A stretch of DNA of 64,000 bases from Chitinophagales bacterium (GTDB lineage Bacteria; Bacteroidota; Bacteroidia; Chitinophagales; Saprospiraceae): contig JAFLBP010000016.1 in assembly GCA_017303875.1 (NCBI GenBank), positions 62,001 through 126,000 on the forward strand. Direction: 5' to 3'. The first letter of the stretch is position 1, and each line of letters starts with the position of its first letter. Of the stretch, positions 37,945-47,800 are shown one piece after another. The position numbers and the translations under genes are program-made. The notes beneath the pieces were generated by a model. It was not told the origin of the DNA. It was given only the letters and a program-made list of their open reading frames with translations, and did no database searches.

Positions 37945-39037
37945 CACGCAACCCGATCAACAGCCTGCTCCGCAAAACCCCGATGCGGACAATGAACGCT
38001 TTTTACGCAAATTCCACCCCATTCGTCTGCTCTTGCCCGTTTCCCTGGGCCTGCTTGCAGTAGGCTGGTTGTTTTACAGCAGTTTTGACCGCGAGCAGTT
38101 TGATAAAATTGAATGGACGGGCCGCACTTTTTCCTGGATTGGCCTGGCTTTTTTGCTGCTGCTGCTTCGACACTGGTTTTATACCCTGCGCATGCGGGTG
38201 CTTACTGATGGCATATTTTCCTGGAAAAAATGTTTAGAACTGATTGTGCTCTGGGAATTTAGTGCAGCCCTTACGCCGACGAGCAAAGGCGGACCTTTTG
38301 TTTCGCTGTTTATCCTGACCAAAGAGAACCTCTCGGCCGGTCGCGCCACCGCTGCCGTTTTTTATACCATGATTTGCGATGCAGGATTTTTTGTCCTCAC
38401 GCTTCCTTTACTGCTGGCCTGGTATGGTCCGAATATGCTATATCCCGGCGCCACCTCCATCCGTACGGCGGGTTTTGCGGGCGGTGCATTTGTGGTGACA
38501 TATGCCATGATGGCTACGTACTGGATATTGCTGACGGCACTGTTGTTGCTGAAACCTGAATTTGCCGGTCGCGCCATTTTGTGGTTGTCGAAGCGTCGCT
38601 GGCTCCGGCGGTTTTCCGCAAAACTGGAGCATTTGAGTACCGAATTTACGGTAGCGGCCGCAGAAATACGCAGCCAGAGCTGGCGTTATCATTTGGGTGT
38701 AATCGGCGGGACGGTTGGCGCCTGGACGAGCAAATTTATCATGATCAACTGCCTGATTATCGCCATTGTTCCGCAGTTTCCCATTGATGGCTCCACACAG
38801 GCGTTTATTTATGCCCGCATGGTGGCCATGTTTATCATTATGGCATTTAGTCCGACCCCCGGTGGGGCAGGATTGGCAGAGGCGGCCCTGCCGAAATTTG
38901 TTGCCGACTATGTGCCGGAAGGTATGGCGGTGATTGTTACCTTGCTTTGGCGTGGAATGGCTTATTACGGGTATTTGATTGTAGGGGCAATTATGGCGCC
39001 GGCTTGGATAAATGCCAAAGTGCGCAAAAAAGCGTAA
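37925..39037 (+). CDS. Flippase-like (UPF0104 / LPG-synthase TM region) membrane protein
   Basis: 370 residues with about 8 hydrophobic helices. SKGGPFVSLFIL and AFSPTPGGAGLAEAALP (the conserved (S/T)PGGxGxxE motif) place it in the lysylphosphatidylglycerol-synthase TM-region family, without the synthase domain. These proteins are thought to move lipids or lipid-linked substrates across the inner membrane. It overlaps the PBP1A gene by 20 bases, which suggests coupled translation and a possible link to envelope building; this link is inference. Confidence 0.87.
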   Translation: MTTLGTNTQPDQQPAPQNPDADNERFLRKFHPIRLLLPVSLGLLAVGWLFYSSFDREQFDKIEWTGRTFSWIGLAFLLLLLRHWFYTLRMRVLTDGIFSWKKCLELIVLWEFSAALTPTSKGGPFVSLFILTKENLSAGRATAAVFYTMICDAGFFVLTLPLLLAWYGPNMLYPGATSIRTAGFAGGAFVVTYAMMATYWILLTALLLLKPEFAGRAILWLSKRRWLRRFSAKLEHLSTEFTVAAAEIRSQSWRYHLGVIGGTVGAWTSKFIMINCLIIAIVPQFPIDGSTQAFIYARMVAMFIIMAFSPTPGGAGLAEAALPKFVADYVPEGMAVIVTLLWRGMAYYGYLIVGAIMAPAWINAKVRKKA

Positions 39038-39140
39038 TTTTAAGAAAACTTTTAGGGGGGATTAGCCAACAAGGTGCATCATAGTTGCGTCTATGATATT
39101 GCAAATATCAATTGAACCATGAATTTTAAACATTTCCAAT

Positions 39141-41885
39141 ATGAGAAAACCGATTTTACTATTCTGCTTTTTAATGGCTTTTGCTGCAATAGGACTGGCA
39201 CAACCCGCCAATGATGAATGTGCGGGCGCTATTGTGATCCCGGACGTCACCGCATTTTGCAGTAATACCGCGGCGTTTACCAATGTAGGGGCAACGCCCG
39301 GTAACCTCAGCGCGGCCGGCTGTTTTGGCTCGGTGCAGCGCGATGTCTGGTTTCGGTTTACCGCAGAAGCAACCGATATTACCGTGACGGTGCGCGGTGC
39401 GACGAGTGCTGCTGCCGGCGGCACCCTCGACGACCCGCAGGTGGCGCTTTATTTCGGATCATGTACCGATATTAGCGAGGTGGAATGCGGCTCGGCAGTG
39501 GGTAATGATAATATTGTTGAAATCTATCAGTCGGGCCTTTTTGTAGGGGAAACTTATTTCCTGCGCATACAGGGGCGCGCGGGCGAAACCGGTACTTTCC
39601 AGATTTGTATGAATAACTATAATCCGCCGGTTGAGCCGACCTCCGATTGCCCCCAGGCCTCAGTGCTTTGTGATAAATCGCCGTTTACGGTACAAAGTGT
39701 TGTGGGCGCCGGTCTCAATAATCTGGAGATGGAAGATGCCACCTGTTTCTCTAATGGAGTGCCCGGTATCAACGAGATGAACTCCACCTGGTTCGTGTGG
39801 ACCTGTTCCAAATCCGGCTCTCTGGAATTTGCCCTTTCCCCGCTCAACCTGCCCGACGATCTGGATTTTGTGCTGTACCGCCTGCCTAATGGCATCGGCA
39901 ATTGCCAGGGCAAGCAGATTGTACGCTGTATGGCCTCCGGCAATCCGGAAAATCTTTACCCAAGTCCCTGCCACGGCCCTACCGGTTTGAAGGCAGGCGA
40001 AACCGATATTAGTGAGGACGCAGGCTGTGCAGATGCCGGCGACAATACCTGGCTGGCGCCATTCAATATGGTACAGGGAGAATCTTATGCCTTGGTAGTC
40101 AATAACTTTACCTCTACCGGAACCGGTTTTAACGTGGAATTTGGCGGAACAGGAGAGTTTCTTGGTCCGGAAGCCAAATTTACCACTTCACCGCCTGCGG
40201 TTTGTCTGGGCGTACCGGTTACGGTTATAGATGCCTCCACTTTCCCGCTGGGTAATATTACCAGTTGGAAATGGAGTTTCGGTTCTACCTCGGTACCGCA
40301 AACGGCTACCGGCCCCGGCCCGCACGTAGTGCAGTTCAATACCCCCGGCGTACGCTCGGTGCTGATGACCCTCGAAACCAACCTCGGTTGCCGCGTGAGC
40401 GACATTCAAACCGTGACCATTTTCCCGCCGGTAGAAATTGACACCCTGATCGCTGCGCCCGATTGCAATGGTACCACCAATGGCGCCGTGACCATTAATA
40501 ATATCACCAGCGGCACACCACCCTATGAATTTAGCTGGAACAACGGCCCGTTCAGCAGTAACAATACACTTCAAAACCTCGGTGTGGGTCTTGTAACCTT
40601 GGAAATTAAAGACGCCAACAATTGCCGCTCCGAATTTGATATCCAGGTAGAAGAGCGCAAGCTTACCGCCGATGCTACTGTAGACAAACCCCTCTGTTTC
40701 GGCGATGCCAACGGCGTCATTTCCCTCAATGTCACCAACGGCAAGCCGCCCGTTCAATTCAATTGGGGCAGCGGTTTCGAACCCAACAGTTCCAAAGGCG
40801 GATTTGCCGCAGGTATTTACACCATTCAGGGTGTGGATAATACACTATGTAAGGGAACATTCACGGTGACCGTAACAGACAACCCGCCCGTTACGACAAC
40901 GGCTACGGCCCAGGATATTACCTGCTTTAATGCCAATGACGGCATGGGCACGGCCTTCCCGAGCGGCGGCGTCGGCAATTTTACCTATCTGTGGTCGGAT
41001 GGGCAAAGCAGTGTGAAAGCCAATAACCTCGCCGAAGGCATGTATACCGTTACGGTATCTGATGGCAACGATTGTACGGCAACGGCGAGTATCAGTGTGC
41101 AGAACCCTACGGAGCTGGATATTTCAGTTTTAGATACCGTGAACCTCCGTTGTGCAGGATTGCCCGAAGGAGAAATTCAGGTGGCCGCTACCGGCGGAAG
41201 ACCACTTTATGAGTACGCCGCCAATCAGGGAATATTTCGGCCGGCAGATCGGCTGACCGGCTTGCCTGCCGGCGATTTTTGGGTGAAAGTGCGCGATCAG
41301 TCGGGCTGTATTGACTCCGTTTTTGTCCGACTGGTTCAACCGCCGCCATTATTGATTGATGCCATTCCGGCGGATACAACCGTGAGTTTAGGCTTTCCGG
41401 TGCAGGTTTTTAGTACGGTAGTGCCGGTTGGCCGACAAGTAGACTATCTCTGGACGCCCGCTACAGGCCTGAGCGGTACCGATATTCCCAACCCCTTAAT
41501 TACCGCTACGGTATCGCAGCGCTACTTGGTGCAGGTGACCGATATGGATGGTTGTGTTGCCTACGATACCGTGACGGTGAATGTAAAACGCGAGCGCCCG
41601 GTATACGTGCCCAATGTGTTTACACCCGATGGCAGCTACCCGAACAATGCCTTTACTTTGTTTAGTGGTCCGGCGGCACAACAGATCGAGTTGTTGCGGA
41701 TATACGACCGTTGGGGCAGCCTGATTTTTGAAACACAAAATATCGACCTGAACAAGCCGGAACTGGGCTGGGACGGGCGTTACAAGGGCCGCGACATGAC
41801 AGGCGTGTTTACTTTTTATGCCTCTGTGCGCTTTGTAGATGAAAGCACTGCCGATTTTGAAGGCAGCATTACAGTGGTGCGATAA
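39141..41885 (+). CDS. Surface protein with SprB repeats and T9SS type B sorting domain
   Basis: 914 residues. Signal peptide (...IGLAQ), then two jelly-roll-like modules (NDECAGAIVIPDVTAFC about 23-160; CPQASVLCDKSP about 167-340), a PKD domain (~345-440; VIDASTFPLGNITSWKWSFG) and four SprB-type repeats starting about 445, 515, 587 and 660 (pattern C-x-G-x-x-x-G-x-I-x-x-x-x-x-G-G-x-x-P-Y-x-Y-x-W). The final 95 residues (VYVPNVFTPDGSYPN to the end) are the T9SS type B sorting domain, also called gliding-motility-associated. It should be carried to the cell surface by T9SS. An adhesin role is inferred. Confidence 0.93.
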   Translation: MRKPILLFCFLMAFAAIGLAQPANDECAGAIVIPDVTAFCSNTAAFTNVGATPGNLSAAGCFGSVQRDVWFRFTAEATDITVTVRGATSAAAGGTLDDPQVALYFGSCTDISEVECGSAVGNDNIVEIYQSGLFVGETYFLRIQGRAGETGTFQICMNNYNPPVEPTSDCPQASVLCDKSPFTVQSVVGAGLNNLEMEDATCFSNGVPGINEMNSTWFVWTCSKSGSLEFALSPLNLPDDLDFVLYRLPNGIGNCQGKQIVRCMASGNPENLYPSPCHGPTGLKAGETDISEDAGCADAGDNTWLAPFNMVQGESYALVVNNFTSTGTGFNVEFGGTGEFLGPEAKFTTSPPAVCLGVPVTVIDASTFPLGNITSWKWSFGSTSVPQTATGPGPHVVQFNTPGVRSVLMTLETNLGCRVSDIQTVTIFPPVEIDTLIAAPDCNGTTNGAVTINNITSGTPPYEFSWNNGPFSSNNTLQNLGVGLVTLEIKDANNCRSEFDIQVEERKLTADATVDKPLCFGDANGVISLNVTNGKPPVQFNWGSGFEPNSSKGGFAAGIYTIQGVDNTLCKGTFTVTVTDNPPVTTTATAQDITCFNANDGMGTAFPSGGVGNFTYLWSDGQSSVKANNLAEGMYTVTVSDGNDCTATASISVQNPTELDISVLDTVNLRCAGLPEGEIQVAATGGRPLYEYAANQGIFRPADRLTGLPAGDFWVKVRDQSGCIDSVFVRLVQPPPLLIDAIPADTTVSLGFPVQVFSTVVPVGRQVDYLWTPATGLSGTDIPNPLITATVSQRYLVQVTDMDGCVAYDTVTVNVKRERPVYVPNVFTPDGSYPNNAFTLFSGPAAQQIELLRIYDRWGSLIFETQNIDLNKPELGWDGRYKGRDMTGVFTFYASVRFVDESTADFEGSITVVR

Positions 41886-41934
41886 TACCTTATTGTAAAT
41901 TCCGGATTAAGCCGGGATGAAGTGAATATTTTTT

Positions 41935-41977
41935 TGGCGAGATAGTGTATAAAATACGATTTCTCGCCGTAGCTTTG
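41935..41977 (+). promoter_or_regulatory. Promoter box next to a dyad, possible source of a short transcript
   Basis: GGCGAGA (41935-41941) and TCTCGCC (41962-41968) form a 7-base inverted repeat; TAGCTTTG (41970-41977), a TAnnTTTG box, follows directly. The dyad occupies the -33 to -10 region, the position of a repressor operator. Confidence 0.4.
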
Positions 41978-41983
41978 TCCCAG

Positions 41984-42048
41984 TTTTCATTTGGTTTTTT
42001 GGGGTTTATTAGCCGTCGGTGAGTTATACTCTGCCGGCGGCTTTTTTT
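41984..42048 (+). ncRNA. Candidate short RNA ending in a terminator
   Basis: A transcript starting near 41984 would run about 65 bases to a terminator: AGCCGTCGG (42011-42019) pairs with CCGGCGGCT (42034-42042, one G-U), with an inner GAGT/ACTC stem, followed by TTTTTTT. Alternatively the terminator belongs to the upstream surface-protein gene, 126 bases away. Terminator is firm, the separate RNA is a guess. Confidence 0.4.
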
Positions 42049-42066
42049 ATTTTGTTTTATTCTGTA

Positions 42067-42074
42067 TATTTTTG
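42067..42074 (+). promoter_or_regulatory. -7 promoter box (TATTTTTG) of the channel gene
   Basis: TATTTTTG fits TAnnTTTG, about 87 bases before the ATG at 42161, right after the terminator. The -33 element is not clear. Confidence 0.4.
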
Positions 42075-42160
42075 CTGCGTCAATGCCCAAATCATTCCGC
42101 ATTTCATAACCCACCCCGGCCTTCCTGAGAAGGAGGGAGCACCCGTATTCCGCCTTTCAA

Positions 42161-43126
42161 ATGAACATTCGCCTTACCCTTGTTGTCTTGCTCGCATCCC
42201 TGTTCACGCTCCTGCCACGCGCGGTGGCGGCGCCGCCGGAAGAGGTTAAAACAGGTGTTTACCTGATGAACCTTTACGACCTGAACATGGACGAGCACTC
42301 GTTCTACGCCGATTTTTATATCTGGTTCAAATGGAAAGGCAAAAAAGACCCGACCAAGATTGAATTTGTCAATGCCATTGAAAAATGGAGTATGGAGGAG
42401 GCGACTTTTGATGGCGACAGCACGCCGGTAAAATTGAAAGATGGTTATAAATACAAGATTTTTCGGATTGAGGCCCGCTTTTTCCACTCTTTTGCGCTGA
42501 ATAATTTTCCCTTAGACAAGCATGTGCTGGATATTCAAATTGAAAATCCGGAATACCCGGCCGATTCGCTGATCTATGTGCCGGACTCCAATGCTGCCGA
42601 AATTCGCCGAAACCTTGTGCTGGTAGGCTGGGAGCAGAAGGGCTGCAATGTTGAAACGCGGGTGCACGATTATGAAAGCAATTTCGGCAATGCGCAGGAA
42701 AATGCACAGCGGTACAGCAACCTCAGTTTTACGGTTGCTTTGCAACGCCCTTTCAATTATTTTTTGCTAAAAATGCTTCTGCCGCTTTTCCTTGTCATGC
42801 TGGTCAGCATCGGGGCATTGTTGTTGCACCCTACTCATATTGATACCCGCTCTTCGCTGCCCATTGGCGGCTTGCTTACGGCGGTTTTTTTGCAGCAATC
42901 GTACAGCGGCGCCCTGCCGGATACCGGCTATATGGTGCTGATGGATAAGGTTTACCTGCTGGGTTACACCGTTATTTCACTGGTATTGTTGCAGGTGATT
43001 CGGGCCGGCAATGCGCTGGCTGCCGAAGCGGATCTCAAACGCGTCATACGCAGGGAGCGGCGTTTGGCCTGGCTATATTTTCTGCTGTTTTGTGCCGGAA
43101 CGCTTTTGCTTAGTGCCTGGCGCTGA
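42161..43126 (+). CDS. Pentameric ligand-gated ion channel homologue (Cys-loop receptor family)
   Basis: 321 residues, the size of bacterial pLGICs such as GLIC. Signal peptide (about 1-23), then an all-beta extracellular domain: TGVYLMNLYDLNMDE, YADFYIWFKWKG, NNFPLDKHVLDIQIEN (position of the Cys-loop/FPxD region; no Cys pair, as in prokaryotic members). Four helices follow: M1 FLLKMLLPLFLVMLVSIG, with its Pro; M2 about SLPIGGLLTAVFLQQ; M3 about VYLLGYTVISLVLLQVI; M4 LAWLYFLLFCAGTLLLSAW. A short M3-M4 loop is typical for bacteria. Ligand and ion selectivity cannot be read from sequence. Confidence 0.87.
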   Translation: MNIRLTLVVLLASLFTLLPRAVAAPPEEVKTGVYLMNLYDLNMDEHSFYADFYIWFKWKGKKDPTKIEFVNAIEKWSMEEATFDGDSTPVKLKDGYKYKIFRIEARFFHSFALNNFPLDKHVLDIQIENPEYPADSLIYVPDSNAAEIRRNLVLVGWEQKGCNVETRVHDYESNFGNAQENAQRYSNLSFTVALQRPFNYFLLKMLLPLFLVMLVSIGALLLHPTHIDTRSSLPIGGLLTAVFLQQSYSGALPDTGYMVLMDKVYLLGYTVISLVLLQVIRAGNALAAEADLKRVIRRERRLAWLYFLLFCAGTLLLSAWR

Positions 43127-43253
43127 GCCTGATTCAAATCAAAGTACTGCATGATCGCCATTAGTCCATCCCGGCAGGGAGCAGGGCAACTTTGTGTCAT
43201 CGAAACAATACGTCTCGTCAACACAAATCAATAACCAGGTTAAATTGCGTATT

Positions 43254-43745
43254 ATGATTCATGAAGTAAGCGGCGACATTCTGCTCTCCAAAGCTCAAGC
43301 TATCGCCCACAGCGTAGCACCACACGATCATTTCGACAGCGGCCTCGCGTTAAGCCTGCGCCAGGAATGGCCGGCCATGTATAAGGATTTTAAACACTTC
43401 TGTCATGTGAAAAATCCCGTTCCCGGCACAGCCTGGTTCTGGGGTGGCGCCAGTGGTGCGCGTATCATCAACCTGATGACTCAGGATGCTCCGGGCGGCC
43501 AGAAACACAGCGGACACCCCGGCCACGCGTCGCTGTCCAATGTTGGCCACGCGCTGGATGCCCTGAAAAAAATTGTGGAAAAAGAAGGTATTGAGAGTGT
43601 GGCGATCCCGCGCCTCGCAACCGGCGTCGGCGGCCTGAAATGGGAAGAAGTAAAACCCCTGATCTATGAGCGCCTCGCCGACCTGAAAGCTGAAGTTTAT
43701 GTGTATGCCACCTATGTAAAAGGACAGGCTGCCGGCGAAAACTGA
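43254..43745 (+). CDS. Macro domain protein (ADP-ribose binding or hydrolase)
   Basis: 163 residues from ATG 43254. The sequence starts VSGDILLSKAQAIAHSVAPHDHFDSGLA, the macro-domain pattern (GDI, (N/S)-A-I-A-H, then a Gly-rich ribose loop), continues with SLRQEWPAMYKDFK and IPRLATGVGGLKWEEV, the second ADP-ribose loop. The closest pattern is the ALC1/TARG1/DarG-like branch, which binds or removes ADP-ribose. No DarT-type toxin gene lies next to it, so a toxin-antitoxin role is not supported. Cytoplasmic. It is followed by a terminator. Confidence 0.85.
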   Translation: MIHEVSGDILLSKAQAIAHSVAPHDHFDSGLALSLRQEWPAMYKDFKHFCHVKNPVPGTAWFWGGASGARIINLMTQDAPGGQKHSGHPGHASLSNVGHALDALKKIVEKEGIESVAIPRLATGVGGLKWEEVKPLIYERLADLKAEVYVYATYVKGQAAGEN

Positions 43746-43804
43746 TGTGTAGTGCTCCGGCATTTCAGAACAGGTAAATCCGGACTTATAATCTCGTGAA
43801 ATAA

Positions 43805-43845
43805 CAGGAGCCGCCCCGATTCGGGAACGGCTCCTGTCGTTTTTA
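43805..43845 (+). terminator. Rho-independent terminator after the macro-domain gene
   Basis: CAGGAGCCG (43805-43813) pairs with CGGCTCCTG (43828-43836), with inner CCCG/CGGG pairs, then TCGTTTTT. It lies between convergent genes. Confidence 0.8.
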
Positions 43846-43862
43846 TAATGTGGAAATACGCC

Positions 43863-44822
43863 TTAAAACCCGATCGGGTTCTGTACTTCCCCTTGATCGG
43901 GCGGATTGATGATGTATCGAATAGCGGCTTCCACCGTGCCGTTGTTGAATTTACGCAGGCGGGTCATGCCAATATCATACGAAAGCCCGATGTACAGACT
44001 TTTGCTGGCCTGAATACCGGAAATGACATCTACACTTTCGCCGAAGCCGCGCACGTCGCCACCGGTTCGATACGTAAGGCCGAGGTAAAATTTATTGTCG
44101 TAGTCGGCCATGACGTTAAAATCCAGGTCTAAAGGGGCATAAAAAGCATAACGCAGGAGAATTTGCGGCTCAATATCAATTTTTGCGGCTGGCTCCAGTA
44201 CAAATCCGCCCATCATATTGAGGTGAATGGACTCCCTGCTCAGTTCGCTGCCGAAGTCGGCATTGTCGTAGCTGCTGCGTGCCAGACGGTGTGCCGCGCC
44301 ACTGATATACCATTGTTCGTTGCCGGAGCGGAAATAAAACCCGGCGCCAAAATTGACGGTGAGTTTGTTTTGCGCCTCCTGCGGAATGGCATTGTCGGTT
44401 TGAATCTGGTCGGATGCCCTGAGGCTTGGGTCGGCCCAGTTGATGGCATATTGCCGGATGCTGATACGCAGGCCGGTATACAATTCGCCTTTATTGACCT
44501 TAAACTTGTAGGAATAAGACAAATCGCCGTTAAAAATGCGCGTAATCGCAGCCTTGGTCATGCCTAAATTAAGCCCCAGGCCGAGGTTTTGCCCGAGCAA
44601 TGGCTGCTGATAGCCCAGCATGGTGGTGGTCGGCGCACCTTCTATCCCGATCCACTGACTGCGGTGCGCGAGGTTCAGGATCGGAGAAGGAGAGGTTGCC
44701 GCAAAAGCCGGATTGTAATACAGCTTGTTTTGGTAAAATTGCGTAAACATCATTTCCTGCTGCGCCGCAAGCGGCGTCAGAAAGGCAAATGCGCTGATGA
44801 TAATGGCGTAAACAAACTTCAT
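43863..44822 (-). CDS. PorP/SprF family T9SS-associated outer-membrane protein
   Basis: 319 residues. Signal peptide (...LTPLAAQ), then QEMMFTQFYQNKLYYNPAFAA, the hallmark start of PorP/SprF, and alternating strands of an outer-membrane barrel (GLGLNLGMTK, LYIGLSYDIGM). SprF-type proteins are needed to secrete a partner adhesin with a type B sorting domain; that partner is encoded 24 bases upstream, so the two genes form a typical operon. Confidence 0.95.
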   Translation of the reverse strand: MKFVYAIIISAFAFLTPLAAQQEMMFTQFYQNKLYYNPAFAATSPSPILNLAHRSQWIGIEGAPTTTMLGYQQPLLGQNLGLGLNLGMTKAAITRIFNGDLSYSYKFKVNKGELYTGLRISIRQYAINWADPSLRASDQIQTDNAIPQEAQNKLTVNFGAGFYFRSGNEQWYISGAAHRLARSSYDNADFGSELSRESIHLNMMGGFVLEPAAKIDIEPQILLRYAFYAPLDLDFNVMADYDNKFYLGLTYRTGGDVRGFGESVDVISGIQASKSLYIGLSYDIGMTRLRKFNNGTVEAAIRYIINPPDQGEVQNPIGF

Positions 44823-44846
44823 GATTTTTAGTATTTTGGATGTTTG

Positions 44847-47800
44847 TTAACGTTGAATGATCAAAAAGCCGGTGCGGACAGCCGCAGCCTCATTTATTCT
44901 GACCACATAATAATAGGTGCCGGCGGGCAGTAATTGCCCTTTGTAGCGACCGTCCCAGTTGTTGTTGTAAGGCTTGGCGTGAAAGACCTGATCGCCCCAT
45001 TGGTTAAAAATGATGACTTCGCTTTCAATGGCCCCATCGCCTTCCAGACAACTGATTTTAAAGGTCTCGTTCAAGGGGTCGCCGTTGGGCGTAATAATGC
45101 TTGGAATCAGGCAATCGTCGGGCGATTCGGTAAAGAAAAAGACGTTTTGCCGTATACAATTACTTGCGTCGGGGCATTGTACGTTGCAGATTTCATAAAC
45201 CAACTGGTCGACACCCGAAAAGCCGGTGGCTGGCTGATATTCAAAAATGCCGGTTGCCAATTCCCTGAAAATGGAGCTGTGTTTTGGCGGATCAATGACG
45301 GTGAGTTTGTACTGACTTGGCAATTGATCGTTCAGCAGCGCATTAATACTTCCTTTGGCGCCAAAGCTCAGGCGCAGGGTGTCGGCTTTAAGAGAAGGTT
45401 CTACATTGTACGTAATGATTACCGTATCGCGGGAGCGGTTCCCGCATTCACCGTCATTTTTTACCCAATAAAAAACATTGGGGCCTGAATTCAGGTCGCA
45501 AACGGAAGTTGCCGGCGAAAATGGGTTGGTAATAAATGCGTTCGGATTGGCGCTAAACCACTCTCCGCGCTCGTGGGAGCCGAGTGGCAGGGCCTGTAAA
45601 GCCGCACAGGAGTCGTTGCCGCAAAGAGTCTGGTCGTTACCTGCAAACGCGTCGGTATTGTAGGTGGTAATCCAGAGGGTGTCGGTACTTACGCCACAAC
45701 CAATATTGGCCAAACTCCAGAAAAACAGAAAACTCCCGCCATTATTCGGGATATTGACCGCGGTAGCATTCGGGTTATTCGGATTTTGAATCTGAATATT
45801 CAGCGCTGTCTGACTGGTAGGTTGCGACCACGAGCCGTTTGAATAAAGCCCTTGCGTAGCACTCAGCGGCAAGCTGTTGCTGAAACAAAGGGTGTCGTTC
45901 GGGCCGGCAATGGCCGTCTCCGGACTGACCACCGTGACCGCAATTTCATCCGAGCTGTAATTCACGCAGGCGCCATTGCTCAAAGACCAGCGATAGCGGT
46001 ATACCTGTCCGGCCAGCGCACCCGAAACAAGTGTCGAGTTGCTGTCGGGGTTAGAGATTGTAGTCGGCGCGCCAGCCACTTGTGTCCATAAGGCTGTACC
46101 CACGCTGGGCAACACAGCGTTGATCATAAACGGATTGGTGACGCAGGCGTTGAAGTCGAGGTCGGTCAGCGCACTGTTCGACGGCACGGTATCCACCTGT
46201 ACACCGATGTTGTTCGAGGGATTGGATTTGCAGCCGTTCAGCGTTGCTACCACATAAAAGGTATTGACGCCGGAAGCCAGGCCTGTAAGGGCTGAGGTTT
46301 CATAAGGCGAAGCACTGATGGCCGGACTGATGGGAAGGTTGGTCTGCGCGTTGAACCACTGGTAGGTGGCGCCCGAAGTGCCCTGCGTAAAACTCAGGCT
46401 CAGGGTATCGGGTTGTTGTTTGCAAACGGCGAGCGTTGGTTGGGCAAATGGCGTTTGCGGACGCGGTTTTACCACCACTGTAATGGGTTCGCTGGGTTGG
46501 GAGCGGCAGCCATCCAGCTCCGATTCTACTAAGTAGGTGCCTGAAAAAGCAGTCGTCGCATTGGGAATGGAGGGCGTGGCGCCGGTAGAAGACCAGGTGC
46601 CATCCGTTTTTTTCCAGAAATAAGTATAGCTGCCCTGCGGGTTATTAAGCTGAAACTGGATGGTTTCTCCGGCGCAGACAGGACTGTTGGCCGAAGCAAT
46701 GGGCTGGTTGGGTTGAGGCTTCAGCACAACATTGACACTGGCCGAAACCGGTGAAAGACAGTTGTCTTCCAGTACCTGAACGGTCCATTGTCCGGCAAAT
46801 TGAGAATTTAGTGCCGCAATGAAAAAATTGGGCTGTGTCGTCTGGAATTCGTTGCTGCTCCTCACCCAAGTGTAAGTCACATTGCCACTATATTGGTTGC
46901 TGTTGCCTACGATGAGGTTGACCGGCTCGCCAATACAAACTGGCAAAGGGGTATTGATAACGGGCGACACGGGTACATCCTGGGTGTTTACTTCAACGGT
47001 TTTTTGAAGGGAAACACAACCAAAGGCATCTTTTACCCTAAGGTTGTAAGGGCCACTTTTACTTTCGTTAAAATTGCTGACAACCGGACTCAGAAGGGTC
47101 GACATAAAGCCCTGCGGCCCCGTCCAGGTATACATAAACGGCGTATTCAGCGAAGTAATAGACGGCACCAGGGTAACACTTGTGTTGCCCGGCGCACAAA
47201 CGGGCGCATTATGGGTAATTGTGTCAATTTTCGGCGGTGCAATCACCAACACATTCACGGAAGCTGTGCCGGAACAGCCGTTACTGCTGGTCGCCGTTAC
47301 CTGGTAATTCCCGGCTGTGGGATTCAGTACTACCGGATTTTGTACACAATCGTTGTAGGTGTTTGGTCCCGTCCAGCACCAGGTCAGCGAAGCTGCCGGC
47401 AAATCTGCATTGGCGCTAAGTTTCAGGGTGTCACCTACGCAAACGCGCAACAACGGTGGTGCGCTCACTAATGGATACGATTGTACGGAAATATTGAAAG
47501 GCAGGGAAGCGTCTGAGGAACATCCGGCCTGCTCTACTCTTACGACCCAATTGCCATTGTCCGACAGTTGAAGATTGTTCAACTGGATATAATTAGCAGT
47601 ATACGTCACCGTATCCCGGGTCATATTCGGCGATTGCCAGGTGAACGTGCCTGTTCCGACATTGCCCGCCGTCAGGGTAACACTGTTGCCCACACAAACG
47701 GCCGATAAACCACTGATTTGCGGTTGTGCCGGCTTGGTCTTAACCGTTACCTGCACCGGAACAGGCGCCGAGGTGCAACCGTTTTGTGTAACACGCAGGA

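Noticed and set aside
43254..43745. DarT-DarG type toxin-antitoxin pair
   Set aside because: Only the macro-domain gene is present; neighbouring genes are a channel and a PorP gene, not an ADP-ribosyl transferase.
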